Shown here piece after piece: positions 16,258-25,149 of a stretch of 46,985 nt of DNA (within the stretch, counting starts at the first letter, position 1; every line of letters begins with the position of its first letter). The translations under genes and the position numbers were made by a program. The notes under the pieces are model-generated. The model was not told the origin of the DNA and did not search any database. It worked only from the letters and a program-made list of their open reading frames with translations. The stretch is from an uncultured Holdemanella sp. (GTDB lineage Bacteria; Bacillota_I; Bacilli_A; Erysipelotrichales; Erysipelotrichaceae): contig CAAEDN010000121.1 in NCBI GenBank assembly GCA_900754615.1, forward strand, positions 1 through 46,985, in the 5' to 3' direction.

Positions 16258-18477
16258 TTATATTGATTGATTTTCACAAAGCTTCTTTATTTTATGATAT
16301 AAGTTTAACAATTCAACAATATCCATATCCAATATAGGTTCATACATAAATGAATTTAAATGAATTTGTTCAGGTGTCATAATATTTACTTCATTCAAAA
16401 GTTTTTTTTCTTCAAACTTTCCTAATTGTTTAAACCCATTATAGAGTTCTCGAGTTTGATTCTTATTACTTTCTATAAATGTTAAAAAATCAGTACTAGT
16501 TCCTAATTGAATATTTTTATTTTTTCTCCATGTTAGAGTGCCTTTATAATTACGAATTTCTTGAATCATATATTCTTCTGCTTTATGACGTATACCTATA
16601 GCCAATACAATTTTATTTTCTAAATCTGTATCAGTTTTTCTTATATTATCACACACTGAATATAACTTACTTAAAACAATATCATTTGAATTTACAGAAT
16701 CATCAAATTTAGAAACACCTGCATAGTGTTGGTAAAGTGGTAGAATGTCAGAAAATTTAATATTATATGAATCTTTTTTTTCATGTAATAATTGAGTCAA
16801 AAACCGAAAATCCTCACCTTTATTTGAAATTTTCTTATCTACTCCATATTCAATCAAATTTCTAACAAATGGCAATAATGCAAAAATATACTTTTCTGTT
16901 ATATCTTTTTTCCAATTTTTGAATGGCTTATCCTGATAATGTTCTACATTCAAAACCAATTTACTATTTAAATAATCTGCCATTAGTCTATTATTTCGAT
17001 TAATTGATAATCTATCGGATACCGTACGATAGAAATCAAAATTATGACTTAATATCAACATATAAATATTACTTTCTTCGGATAAATCATACAAATACTC
17101 TATGATTGCATACTTATTTTTATAATCAAACGAATCAGCAATATCATCAATAACAAGCAGTGTTTCTTTACCTGTACTTTTTATTATTTCTATGTCAAAA
17201 ATAATATTCAATAAATATAAAGCTCTTTTTTCACCCTGACTCAAGGTATCTAACTTTTCAAGTTCACTTCTATCTATTGTTTTTTCTGTTGTTCCCTTTT
17301 TAAATGAGAATTCAATCTGAGGTACAGTTTCTCCAATAACTGCACCCTTTAAGTTAACAACATTCATAGTAAATGGAACAGTAAACCGTTCATTAAATAT
17401 ATCTAAAGCTTTTTTCCAAGGAGTATTATCGATTTCAAGTGAATCAATAGCATTTGTAAAGGCACTATATTTAACGCACAATTCCCTAAATAATACTTCA
17501 TTTTTTAAAAGGTAACTTTTCCATAAACATTTTTTTAAAATTGGTAATTTGTCTGTTGATAGATATTCAATAAGTTCAGGTCTTGTTTCGATAACATCTT
17601 TTAAAACCATTCCTTTAGTATCAGATAACATATTTTCAATTTCTTTATATGATGGCATCTCTAGTATTTTCTTTTCTATCTGTGAAATATGTTTTTCTAA
17701 TTCTTCTGGATTATGAATTGGCAATTGCCCAGAAAGTATGACTTGATTATTTTTCACAAAGTACCCATCTTTTTCCAACACCTTTTTTAAATCCTTTAAT
17801 TTAGGTAAATTTAAATTTCCCTTTTCTAAATATTCAAAATTTGAATAAATTTTATCTGAATTAGCCACGAAATTATCTATTCCATCTTGAAATTTCTTGT
17901 TTTTAATCTTTTTTATTACTGTGTCATCGAAAATCTGTGAATATAATATATCAATACATTTAATGTCCGGTTCATATAATGCCAACTCATTTAAGTTTGT
18001 AAGTATATCTTTTTCTAGAAATCCGAAATCTTTTATCATGGTTTGCTCTAATTCACGAACGCTTTTTCCTTGCGACACCTTTTTTACTTTTAAACCAGAA
18101 TCTTTTTCTAGAGCTTTTAGTAAGTCATTATATACCTTCAAAACGTCTTTCAATTTATTTTGAATATCTTTATCCACCAACAACGAAGATATATCTGATT
18201 CATAAGAATTCTCAAATGATTTAATAACGAACACTTGATCTTTCTTGATATCTGAACCATCAATTTGAACATTTGCACATCCAGAATCATTAAATATTAC
18301 ATCACATACTTTATCCTTTTTACCTTGTTGAATTAATTGGAACGTTTTTGCGAATGATGTCTTCATAAGGCCATTTCTAGCATAAATACAAAATGTATTT
18401 CCATTTGAAAAATCAAATTCATGATTTAGCGATTCAATCCCATAAGAATCTTTTAAATTTACACTAAGTTTTTTCAT
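16258..18477 (-). CDS. ABC/SMC-type ATPase, putative defence protein with anticodon-nuclease-like tail
   Basis: 739 aa. The ATPase head is split by a helical insertion (about 100-350). Walker A is IYARNGLMKTSFAK (33-41), with Met instead of the last Gly. The C-loop is LSQGE (412-416), Walker B LVIDDIADSFD (441-451) and the switch His H478 in LILSHNFDFYRT. The tail after residue 520 carries FVRNLIEYG followed by FLTQLLHEKK, i.e. R539-x3-E543 and H565. This is the kind of R-x3-E-xn-H triad used by PrrC/RloC anticodon nucleases, though the spacing differs. AAGGA precedes the ATG. It is flanked by valS and a HEPN-rich island. ATPase identity is firm; nuclease function is inference. Confidence 0.75.
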   Translation of the reverse strand: MKKLSVNLKDSYGIESLNHEFDFSNGNTFCIYARNGLMKTSFAKTFQLIQQGKKDKVCDVIFNDSGCANVQIDGSDIKKDQVFVIKSFENSYESDISSLLVDKDIQNKLKDVLKVYNDLLKALEKDSGLKVKKVSQGKSVRELEQTMIKDFGFLEKDILTNLNELALYEPDIKCIDILYSQIFDDTVIKKIKNKKFQDGIDNFVANSDKIYSNFEYLEKGNLNLPKLKDLKKVLEKDGYFVKNNQVILSGQLPIHNPEELEKHISQIEKKILEMPSYKEIENMLSDTKGMVLKDVIETRPELIEYLSTDKLPILKKCLWKSYLLKNEVLFRELCVKYSAFTNAIDSLEIDNTPWKKALDIFNERFTVPFTMNVVNLKGAVIGETVPQIEFSFKKGTTEKTIDRSELEKLDTLSQGEKRALYLLNIIFDIEIIKSTGKETLLVIDDIADSFDYKNKYAIIEYLYDLSEESNIYMLILSHNFDFYRTVSDRLSINRNNRLMADYLNSKLVLNVEHYQDKPFKNWKKDITEKYIFALLPFVRNLIEYGVDKKISNKGEDFRFLTQLLHEKKDSYNIKFSDILPLYQHYAGVSKFDDSVNSNDIVLSKLYSVCDNIRKTDTDLENKIVLAIGIRHKAEEYMIQEIRNYKGTLTWRKNKNIQLGTSTDFLTFIESNKNQTRELYNGFKQLGKFEEKKLLNEVNIMTPEQIHLNSFMYEPILDMDIVELLNLYHKIKKLCENQSI

Positions 18478-18663
18478 TTACTGTACCATCCTTCTCTGTA
18501 ATTGCTCAGTATTTATTATTTGTTTAAACATTTGCGGTATCAGAAATAATATTTTAACCAACTTAACTTATAATATAAGTATACTACTCTTTATGTATTA
18601 TAGATATTTTTAAATATTCTGTTTTTTGAAAAACCATATATATAACCGCCTAATAAAACAATG

Positions 18664-18698
18664 TAAAAAAAACGCCTAGAGTTTGTCTCTGGGCGTTT
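18664..18698 (-). terminator. Rho-independent terminator of valS
   Basis: Stem AAACGCC / GGCGTTT (18698-18692 and 18676-18670) extended by AGAG / CTCT after one mismatch, then a T run on the minus strand. It lies 8 nt past the valS stop. Confidence 0.9.
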
Positions 18699-18705
18699 GT
18701 GTTTC

Positions 18706-21318
18706 CTATCCTAATTTTTTAAGGATGTTAGCTAATTGTGTTTCTGTCATCTCTAGCTTTTCTGTATAAGAAGCTAGTTTTTCTTTTTCTGCATTGACCT
18801 TAGCTTCTGGAGCTTTGTTGACAAAGCCAGGATTTTTCAACATGCCTGAACAACGTTTGATTTCGTTTTCTAGACGTGCGATTTCTTTTTCAAGTTTTCC
18901 TTTTTCTTCTTCTAAATCAATCAATGCATCCATTGCGACTGTTAATACAGCCTTTTCAATAGTACGTGATAATACATCTTCTGTATTTAAGTCTTCTTTA
19001 ACAGTGGCATGTGCCATACGTGCAAGGATGGCAGTTGATTCTGAATTTAATACGACATAACCATTGTCATTGTGTAGTGAGATTGTTAAGTCTTCACTTG
19101 GTTTCATTGAATATTCAACTTTGATTTCACGTACCGTTTGAATAGCACTGATGACTAATGCCATTTCGTCTTTTTCTTTGTCTGTATATTCAAATTCAAC
19201 TTTTTCTGGCCAAGTTTCAACATTCAAACTTTCTTTATCATGAGGCAAGTTCAAGTAGATTTCTTCAGTCACAAATGGCATGAATGGAGATAATACTTTT
19301 AAGATTCCCATCATAACTGTATAAAGAACAGCTTTTGTGTTGGCTACTAAGCTTTCGTCTTCTGAATATAGAGTTGCTTTAGAAAGTTCAATATACCAGC
19401 TGCAGAAGTCGTCCCATACAAAGCTATATAGTTCGTTTCCTACAATAGCCAATTCATATTTATCCATATTTGTAGATACATGATCTAATACCTCATTAAA
19501 ACGAGCAAGGATCCATTTATCCACACTGTTTGCCTTAATCATGTCTAGTTCTGGTTTTGTATCCCCAATTTGCATTTGAACATAACGAGCCGCATTCCAG
19601 ATCTTGTTGATGAAGTTCCAGCTTGCATCCATCTTAGTTTCGTCAAAACGTAAGTCTTGTCCTGGAGTTGAGTTTGTAGTTAAGAAGAAACGTAATGCAT
19701 CCGCACCCTTTTCTTGAATCACATCCATTGGATCAATACCGTTTCCTAATGATTTAGACATCTTACGACCTTGTGTATCACGAACAAGACCATGAATCAA
19801 TACATCTTTGAATGGACGGTTCTTCATGCAGTAACGAGTTTGGAAAGCCATACGAGCTACCCAGAAGAAAATAATGTCATATCCTGTTACCAATACATCA
19901 TTAGGGAAATAACGTTCTAGATCCGCTGTTGTTTCTGGCCAGCCAAGTGTTGAGAATGGCCATAATGCACTTGAGAACCAAGTATCCAATACATCTTCAT
20001 CCTGTGTCCAGTTTTCAATGTCTTTTGGATCTTCCATTCCAACATAGATTTCACCCGTTTCTTTGTTTGTCCAAGCAGGAATTCTGTGTCCCCACCATAA
20101 CTGACGTGAAATACACCAGTCTTCAATATTTTCTAGCCATTGTTCAAATGTTTTATTGAAACGAGGTGGTACGAAATTGATTCTTTGATCTTCGATTTCT
20201 TGATTCTTTAAGACTTCTTCAGCCAATGGCTTCATCTTAACAAACCATTGTTTACTTAAGTAAGGTTCTACAATAACACCCGTTCTTTCAGAGTGTCCAA
20301 CTTGGTGTAAATGTTCTTCAATATGATCAACAACACCTGCTTCTTTAAAGTCATTGACTAAAGCTTCACGACATTCAAAACGATCCATACCTGCATATTT
20401 ACCACACATGTCATTCATTGTTCCATCTGGATTCATACAGATTGGCATTGGCAAGTTGTATTTTTTAGCTAAGGCAAAGTCATTAGGGTCATGTGCTGGT
20501 GTACACTTCATAACAGCTGTACCAAAACTCATGTCAATATAGTCATCCGCCATGATTGGAAGTTTGTCTCCGTTGGCAGGGTTGATCGCATGCATTCCAA
20601 CGATATCTTTATATCTTTCATCATCTGGGTGAACAAAGATAGCCTGATCGGCAAACATTGTTTCTGGACGTGTAGTCGCAATCACTAATTCTTGTCCTGT
20701 TTCAACCACTTTATATTTAAAGTAGTACATGTGACCCATGATTTCTTTGTGTTCTACTTCAATATTACTCAATGCCGTTTTAGCTTCTGGATCCCAGTTG
20801 ATGATTCTTTCACCTTGATAAATCAATCCATCATTATATAAATCCACAAAGACTTTACGAACCGCATGGCTCAATCCTTCATCTAATGTAAAACGCTCAC
20901 GACTATAATCTAAAGATAATCCTAATTTAGCCCATTGGCTACGAATTGTAGAAGCATATTCTTCTTTCCATTCCCAAGCTCTTTCTAAGAATTTTTCACG
21001 ACCAATGTCATAACGAGAAATGCCTTCTGATTTTAAACGAGCATCAACTTTAGCCTGTGTTGCGATACCTGCATGGTCCATACCAGCAACCCAACATACA
21101 TCATATCCTTTTAATCTTTTATAACGACATAAAATATCTTGTAAAGTTGTATCCCATGCATGTCCCAAGTGTAGCTTTCCAGTTACGTTTGGTGGAGGGA
21201 TCACAATACAATATGGACGTTTTGTCATATCGCCCGCTGTGAAATATCCTTTTTCAATCCAGTTTTTGTATTTATCATTTTCTACTGCTAAATGATTATA
21301 TTTTGCTTCCAACGTCAT
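18706..21318 (-). CDS. valS: Valyl-tRNA synthetase
   Basis: Class I synthetase that charges tRNA-Val and edits threonine. The 870-aa protein has the HIGH-type motif in PPPNVTGKLHLGHAWD, an editing domain (TTRPETMFADQAIFVHPDD), a KMSKS motif in GRKMSKSLGNGIDP and the C-terminal coiled-coil arm typical of ValRS. The ATG at 21318 has AAAGGA 9 nt upstream; a TTG at 21324 is open but less likely. Expression is controlled by the T-box leader at 21344-21553. Confidence 0.97.
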   Translation of the reverse strand: MTLEAKYNHLAVENDKYKNWIEKGYFTAGDMTKRPYCIVIPPPNVTGKLHLGHAWDTTLQDILCRYKRLKGYDVCWVAGMDHAGIATQAKVDARLKSEGISRYDIGREKFLERAWEWKEEYASTIRSQWAKLGLSLDYSRERFTLDEGLSHAVRKVFVDLYNDGLIYQGERIINWDPEAKTALSNIEVEHKEIMGHMYYFKYKVVETGQELVIATTRPETMFADQAIFVHPDDERYKDIVGMHAINPANGDKLPIMADDYIDMSFGTAVMKCTPAHDPNDFALAKKYNLPMPICMNPDGTMNDMCGKYAGMDRFECREALVNDFKEAGVVDHIEEHLHQVGHSERTGVIVEPYLSKQWFVKMKPLAEEVLKNQEIEDQRINFVPPRFNKTFEQWLENIEDWCISRQLWWGHRIPAWTNKETGEIYVGMEDPKDIENWTQDEDVLDTWFSSALWPFSTLGWPETTADLERYFPNDVLVTGYDIIFFWVARMAFQTRYCMKNRPFKDVLIHGLVRDTQGRKMSKSLGNGIDPMDVIQEKGADALRFFLTTNSTPGQDLRFDETKMDASWNFINKIWNAARYVQMQIGDTKPELDMIKANSVDKWILARFNEVLDHVSTNMDKYELAIVGNELYSFVWDDFCSWYIELSKATLYSEDESLVANTKAVLYTVMMGILKVLSPFMPFVTEEIYLNLPHDKESLNVETWPEKVEFEYTDKEKDEMALVISAIQTVREIKVEYSMKPSEDLTISLHNDNGYVVLNSESTAILARMAHATVKEDLNTEDVLSRTIEKAVLTVAMDALIDLEEEKGKLEKEIARLENEIKRCSGMLKNPGFVNKAPEAKVNAEKEKLASYTEKLEMTETQLANILKKLG

Positions 21319-21343
21319 CCACAATCATCCTTTCCATAAATAT

Positions 21344-21553
21344 AAAAAAGCACATCCCCATAGGACGTGCTTGACGTGGTACCACCTAATTTTATTCTCA
21401 TTCACATTAACGCTGTGTCACGAAATTTACTACTTCAGTTCATAAATTCAACTCAAAGACTACCTTCATTTATCCAATTCACAAGCTTTCACCAACCGCC
21501 TGCTCTCTAAAGAATCCAAATAAATTACTCCTTCTCGTCATCGCTTTGAATTT
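21344..21553 (-). promoter_or_regulatory. T-box riboswitch of valS
   Basis: The T-box core AGGTGGTACCACG is at 21387-21375 on the minus strand. A terminator (AAGCAC / GTGCTT arms, 21372-21348, then Ts) competes with the antiterminator. Stem I arms ATTTAT / ATAAAT frame a specifier loop containing GAAGGTAG (about 21468-21460). The likely specifier is GUA (21463-21461), a valine codon followed by a purine; GUC (21460-21458) overlaps in the next position. Uncharged tRNA-Val should allow read-through into valS. Confidence 0.9.
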
Positions 21554-21582
21554 AGTTTATCAAAGAAACACTGAAAACTCAA
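21554..21582 (-). promoter_or_regulatory. Promoter of the valS T-box transcript
   Basis: TTGAGT (21582-21577) and TAAACT (21559-21554) with a 17-nt spacer on the minus strand. Confidence 0.6.
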
Positions 21583-21600
21583 ATCATTTTGAAAAATTAG

Positions 21601-21629
21601 TTGTTTTCTAGTCCAGTTTCCTATATGAT
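21601..21629 (+). promoter_or_regulatory. Promoter of the small coiled-coil gene
   Basis: TTGTTT (21601-21606), 17-nt spacer, TATGAT (21624-21629). It puts the transcript start near 21636, which rules out the upstream in-frame ATGs as starts. Confidence 0.6.
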
Positions 21630-21651
21630 GATTAAAGAAAGCGGTGTAAAC

Positions 21652-21873
21652 ATGGAGAATCAATTATACAATCAAATCAAACAAGTTCATGAACAGTATA
21701 TTAAAGAACAAAATCGTTTAGAAGATGAAATCGATCGATTAAGACGAGAAATCGTTTGTCTTGAAAACGAAGACGAAATCGAAGCCTTGAATAAGCTTGT
21801 AAAAATCGATGATATCAAGCGTAAGATGGTTGTAGAATTTATTCATAGTTTAGATAAGATTGTGGAACAATAA
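21652..21873 (+). CDS. Small coiled-coil protein
   Basis: 73 aa, highly charged and almost wholly helical (MENQLYNQIKQVHEQYIKEQ, then EDEIDRLRREIVCLENEDEI), with heptad spacing that predicts a coiled coil. No family is recognised. The start at 21652 is chosen because the promoter -10 covers earlier ATGs; the ribosome binding site is weak. It is a single-gene transcript with its own promoter and a strong terminator. Confidence 0.75.
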   Translation: MENQLYNQIKQVHEQYIKEQNRLEDEIDRLRREIVCLENEDEIEALNKLVKIDDIKRKMVVEFIHSLDKIVEQ

Positions 21874-21888
21874 TCCACAATCTTTTTT
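21858..21888 (+). terminator. Rho-independent terminator of the coiled-coil gene
   Basis: Perfect 9-bp stem GATTGTGGA / TCCACAATC followed by TTTTTT. The stop codon lies in the loop. Confidence 0.9.
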
Positions 21889-21890
21889 CT

Positions 21891-22358
21891 TTAAAATTCT
21901 CCATTTTTGTAGGCACGTGCAATTACGTATGAAGGTTCATAGTATGCACTATTATTATAATCATCAATAATGGAACAAATATCGTCATTATAGATTCGAA
22001 TCAATCCTTGAATATAATCTTCATTCGGAAGTAAAGTATCGATAATTAATCTTGTATATACTTTACCCATGTCCAATTCAGTTGGGATATTTGCACATAA
22101 TTCCACATTCACATTTTCAATATGAAAGTCACCATATTCAAGCTTATAATCATCAATCCAATCACGAACAATTTTATCCGGATTATCACTATGTAAAACG
22201 TTTGCGACACTTATTAAATGATACAAATGAGCATATCCAATTTGATTTACAACATACTTATTTTGTTGATGTAGAAATCTTGAAGTCTTTTCAATCATGA
22301 AACAGATAAAGAATAAATCATTTTCTACAATGGGTTCATTAAAATATTTATTCATCAT
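21891..22358 (-). CDS. Partner protein of the DUF3990 gene
   Basis: 155 aa, mostly helical, acidic, no TM segment (MMNKYFNEPIVENDLFFICF near the start). No family is recognised. The ATG at 22358 overlaps the DUF3990 stop as ATGA and has AAGGAG 9 nt upstream; longer in-frame starts lie inside the neighbour. Tight coupling to an ADP-ribosyltransferase-like gene suggests an antitoxin or immunity role, by position only. Confidence 0.7.
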   Translation of the reverse strand: MMNKYFNEPIVENDLFFICFMIEKTSRFLHQQNKYVVNQIGYAHLYHLISVANVLHSDNPDKIVRDWIDDYKLEYGDFHIENVNVELCANIPTELDMGKVYTRLIIDTLLPNEDYIQGLIRIYNDDICSIIDDYNNSAYYEPSYVIARAYKNGEF

Positions 22359-22807
22359 AAGCTGTAACTCCTTAGATAAGACAGACACTTCAAAGCATCT
22401 TCTGTACAAAATACAATTTGACATGTCGGATGTTTAAATTTAACAAATTCCCAAAAAGCATTTCTAGAAATTAAGCCACGCGCAAAGTCATCCACATAAT
22501 TCCAAATTGTATCGTCTGCCATAGGCCCTTCAACAATATCATAAGAATGTGAAATTCCTCTTCTACAAGAGACAACGAAATCTAGCCATTCATCTGACAT
22601 TTTTTCAAAAACAAGACAATTCAATTCCTCATTTTCTATAGAAGAGTATACATTCACAATATGATTCGGCCTTTTTGTCAGTGCCCATCGCATCGCTTGT
22701 TTTTCGAAATTTGAACAATAAAATCCGTAACCAAAATCTTTATAAAAACCATCCGTAATAATTTTAGGTTGATTTACAATCACATGACTCCCATGATAAA
22801 CTTGCAT
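22355..22807 (-). CDS. DUF3990 (ADP-ribosyltransferase-like) protein
   Basis: 150 aa. It opens with MQVYHGSHVIVNQPKI, then KDFGYGFYCSNFEKQAMRWA, the DUF3990 signature. The family has been placed in the ADP-ribosyltransferase fold, where YHGS supplies the NAD-binding His and GFYCS the Tyr-containing strand. The C-terminal PTCQIVFCTEDALKCL is also typical. GGTGG precedes the ATG. It is coupled to the next gene by a 4-nt overlap, so a toxin-antitoxin-like pair is plausible. The target is unknown. Confidence 0.8.
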   Translation of the reverse strand: MQVYHGSHVIVNQPKIITDGFYKDFGYGFYCSNFEKQAMRWALTKRPNHIVNVYSSIENEELNCLVFEKMSDEWLDFVVSCRRGISHSYDIVEGPMADDTIWNYVDDFARGLISRNAFWEFVKFKHPTCQIVFCTEDALKCLSYLRSYSL

Positions 22808-22840
22808 GTTTCCACCTTCATCCCATCTACAATGATTAGA

Positions 22841-23119
22841 TCAAAAACAAATATCAGTTTTCAGATAATTATACACATCCAGACTCCAGTCCTTTAACTC
22901 CTTAGGACTTGTGATATATAAGCTTAAAGCCTCACAAAAGAATTCATTCGCATTATGAATGCCCAAATCATAATACTCCACCCCATTTTCTTCAAAAAGC
23001 TTTTTGAACTTTTTTGATGAAGAATAATGATATGTATCATCTAAGATATGTCCTATTTCATGCACCAGCACAGCCTTATAATCCTTGATGGATTTTATAC
23101 GTTCATCCACCAGCAACAT
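22841..23119 (-). CDS. HExxH metallopeptidase domain (C-terminal piece)
   Basis: 92 aa. AVLVHEIGHILDDTYHY supplies HExxH, and NANEFFCEALSLYI supplies the downstream Glu expected in gluzincins of the anthrax-lethal-factor-like type. It begins at the stop of the preceding lipoprotein gene (TAGTGATG), in the -1 frame. Because the lipoprotein lacks a catalytic domain and this piece lacks an export signal, the two probably were, or are, one secreted lipoprotein peptidase split by a frameshift at the AAAAGGG run near 23130. Confidence 0.65.
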   Translation of the reverse strand: MLLVDERIKSIKDYKAVLVHEIGHILDDTYHYSSSKKFKKLFEENGVEYYDLGIHNANEFFCEALSLYITSPKELKDWSLDVYNYLKTDICF

Positions 23120-23121
23120 CA

Positions 23122-23352
23122 CTATACCCTTTTATAATTGCCATCCCCAATTTCTTTGTCGTTGATCTCAAAAGAATCTAGATCACATAAGACAATGGAT
23201 TTACATTCATTTTTTAGTTTGTCTGGTAATGCATCATATTGTTCTTGCACTTTCTCACAAAGCTTTTTATCAATAGATCCTTCTGTAGAAACAATCAATT
23301 TACTACAACCAAGTAATGATAAACACAATAATAAGATGAACCCTTTTTTCAT
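23122..23352 (-). CDS. Lipoprotein, N-terminal piece of a split peptidase
   Basis: 76 aa with a lipoprotein signal peptide (MKKGFILLLCLSLLGC, lipobox LLGC). The remainder (KLCEKVQEQYDALPDKLKN, SIVLCDLDSFEINDKEIGDG) resembles the leading half of small surface peptidases. The frame ends in TAG at 23122, just where the HExxH frame starts. See the downstream entry for the frameshift argument. Confidence 0.7.
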   Translation of the reverse strand: MKKGFILLLCLSLLGCSKLIVSTEGSIDKKLCEKVQEQYDALPDKLKNECKSIVLCDLDSFEINDKEIGDGNYKRV

Positions 23353-23365
23353 GTTTTTTTGTTTC

Positions 23366-23659
23366 CTATTCTATAAGTTTACAAACAATTCCCTTATCTA
23401 GTTTTAACCAAATTTTTCCCTTTGCCTCATCCTTGATCTTGTCATACAATCTTCCTGCACTATAGCTTTCTCCAATGACTGTATAAGGACTATTAGCTAC
23501 ATAGCCAATCTTTCCTAAACCTGGATAATTCACACTAATAGCTTCACGATCATATTCATTATCTTTTTCTTTCTTTAAATACACAACCATTTTTCTTTCT
23601 AAAAATGAATCTCCATAATAATGATTTAAACCCGTAATTGTAAAATATATGTTTGACAT
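23366..23659 (-). CDS. Stand-alone HIRAN-domain protein
   Basis: 97 aa, a single HIRAN domain: FTITGLNHYYGDSFLE, VVYLKKEKDNEYDREAISVN and GKIGYVANSPYTVIGESYSAG match the fold's conserved positions. In larger proteins HIRAN binds DNA ends or 3'-OH; bacterial stand-alone copies have no settled role. AAGGAGG lies 8 nt before the ATG at 23659; the in-frame ATG at 23665 is too close to it. Confidence 0.85.
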   Translation of the reverse strand: MSNIYFTITGLNHYYGDSFLERKMVVYLKKEKDNEYDREAISVNYPGLGKIGYVANSPYTVIGESYSAGRLYDKIKDEAKGKIWLKLDKGIVCKLIE

Positions 23660-23703
23660 ACACATGTCCTCCTTATGATTTCACATTACTCCTTTAATTG
23701 ACA

Positions 23704-24078
23704 TTATACGTGTCTAAATATGAAATAAAATAAACTTTTTTTATCATATATCATTGGGCTCTTAGGAAAATAAAGAAGCATACGATACACATAATATACA
23801 ATCATCAGTGTACACCATAGAATTAAGAGTGCTTTTACATATTTTGTATTCTTACGAAAAAGAATACAAAGAATAAAAATAAGGATTGTTGGCATCAACA
23901 AAGCATGATAATACAAAGAAAGTTTTAAATTCATATGCAGCAAATAATACAGGCTTGTCATCATATTGCATCCAGGACAAGGAATGCCCGTTATCGTTTG
24001 AAATGGACATTTATAGAAGAATAAAAGAAGGAATAGTATAAAAACTATTCCTAATTTTTTAATTTTTTGCGAAATCAT
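23704..24078 (-). CDS. DUF2752 membrane protein
   Basis: 124 aa with three TM helices. CPFQTITGIPCPGCNMMTSL is the DUF2752 hallmark (CP-x-TGIPCPGCG), followed by LLHMNLKLSLYYHALL. Function is unknown. The gene overlaps the end of the zinc-ribbon/GYF_2 gene by 20 nt, a pairing often seen with DUF4234 or TM2-type membrane proteins, so they may work as a unit. Confidence 0.85.
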   Translation of the reverse strand: MISQKIKKLGIVFILFLLLFFYKCPFQTITGIPCPGCNMMTSLYYLLHMNLKLSLYYHALLMPTILIFILCILFRKNTKYVKALLILWCTLMIVYYVYRMLLYFPKSPMIYDKKSLFYFIFRHV

Positions 24079-25081
24079 TGATATTACTTTGAATGATGCA
24101 ATATGAGATCAATGGCAAGCCAAAGATAGATAGAACTAATAAAATGACACTATCATCACTTGGATGTGTTCCATTGCTTCGAGTTAAGCTTGCGAGCATT
24201 TTACCAGCTTTATACATGAAATAAAGTTGATAAATACCACAAGTTACAATACTCAATACAATGACCAAGCCTGCATCCGAACCTTTTTCCTGGTTTTGAC
24301 TGTCACAAAGATCATTTAAATCTTTCGCTAAGCAATATAACCAGTAAAGACAATAAATACCACAAGTCACAATCGACAATACAATACATAGCCCAATGCT
24401 CTTTTCTTTCACATTATTTGGCATAGAATGAGCTGCATTATGAGATACAGGTTCAACTCTTGGTGCAGGAACTTCATTTGTACAAAGCTCTGTATTTCTT
24501 AAACGAGACCAGTCGGCCATCCCTTCTTTCCAAATAAAGCTATCATTATTTAGAATGCCACTCATCAAAAAACCATTCATTTCTGTACTTGAGAAAGGTC
24601 CTTTTGAATCATTATTTTCTACATAATACCAAACTTTCGCTTCCGCTTCATCCACTAAGAATTCATTCAATTCTGTATCTTCAAGCTTAGCCCAGTCTGT
24701 CATACTTGCTTTCCAAACTAAAGTGCTCTTTTTGATTTCTTTCGATTCAATCTTCGCTTTCATTTCATCCAAAGTAAAAGATCCCTTTGAATCATTATTT
24801 TCTACATAATACCATTCCGCTACAGCCTCTGATTTTTCTACTTCAGGCACTTCTGTTTCTGGTTCTTTAACCTCTTCCACTTCCGGTTCTTTAACTTCTT
24901 CAATTTCAGGTTCTTTAACCTCTTCAACTTCCGGTTGTTGAACTTCTTTTTCTTCGACCTCCGGTTCTTTCACCTCTTCAATTTCAGGCTCAATCATTTT
25001 TACAGTTGTAACCTTTGTTCCACAATTCGAACAAAACTTTGCATCGTCTTCTAATTTATGCCCACAATTTTTACAAAACAT
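24059..25081 (-). CDS. Zinc-ribbon, GYF_2 and DUF4234-type membrane protein
   Basis: 340 aa. In order: a zinc ribbon (MFCKNCGHKLEDDAKFCSNC, two CxxC pairs, 1-25); a Glu/Pro/Val-rich linker of repeated VEEVKEPE units (about 30-85); two GYF_2 domains starting WYYVENNDSKG (about 91 and 151); and a C-terminal membrane part with repeated IVLSIVTCGIYxLY (DUF4234 type, about 225-335). The soluble half faces the cytoplasm. GYF domains bind proline-rich peptides, but the partner is unknown. It is followed directly by the DUF2752 gene. Confidence 0.85.
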   Translation of the reverse strand: MFCKNCGHKLEDDAKFCSNCGTKVTTVKMIEPEIEEVKEPEVEEKEVQQPEVEEVKEPEIEEVKEPEVEEVKEPETEVPEVEKSEAVAEWYYVENNDSKGSFTLDEMKAKIESKEIKKSTLVWKASMTDWAKLEDTELNEFLVDEAEAKVWYYVENNDSKGPFSSTEMNGFLMSGILNNDSFIWKEGMADWSRLRNTELCTNEVPAPRVEPVSHNAAHSMPNNVKEKSIGLCIVLSIVTCGIYCLYWLYCLAKDLNDLCDSQNQEKGSDAGLVIVLSIVTCGIYQLYFMYKAGKMLASLTRSNGTHPSDDSVILLVLSIFGLPLISYCIIQSNINDFAKN

Positions 25082-25109
25082 AATTCTACATCCTCTCCAT
25101 TTGAATCAT

Positions 25110-25144
25110 TATAAAATGAATGGAGTGTAAACACAACTCCATTC
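25110..25144 (-). terminator. Rho-independent terminator of the surface-protein gene
   Basis: Perfect 9-bp stem GAATGGAGT / ACTCCATTC (25144-25136 and 25126-25118) followed by ATTTTATAA on the minus strand. Confidence 0.75.
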
Positions 25145-25149
25145 ACTCA

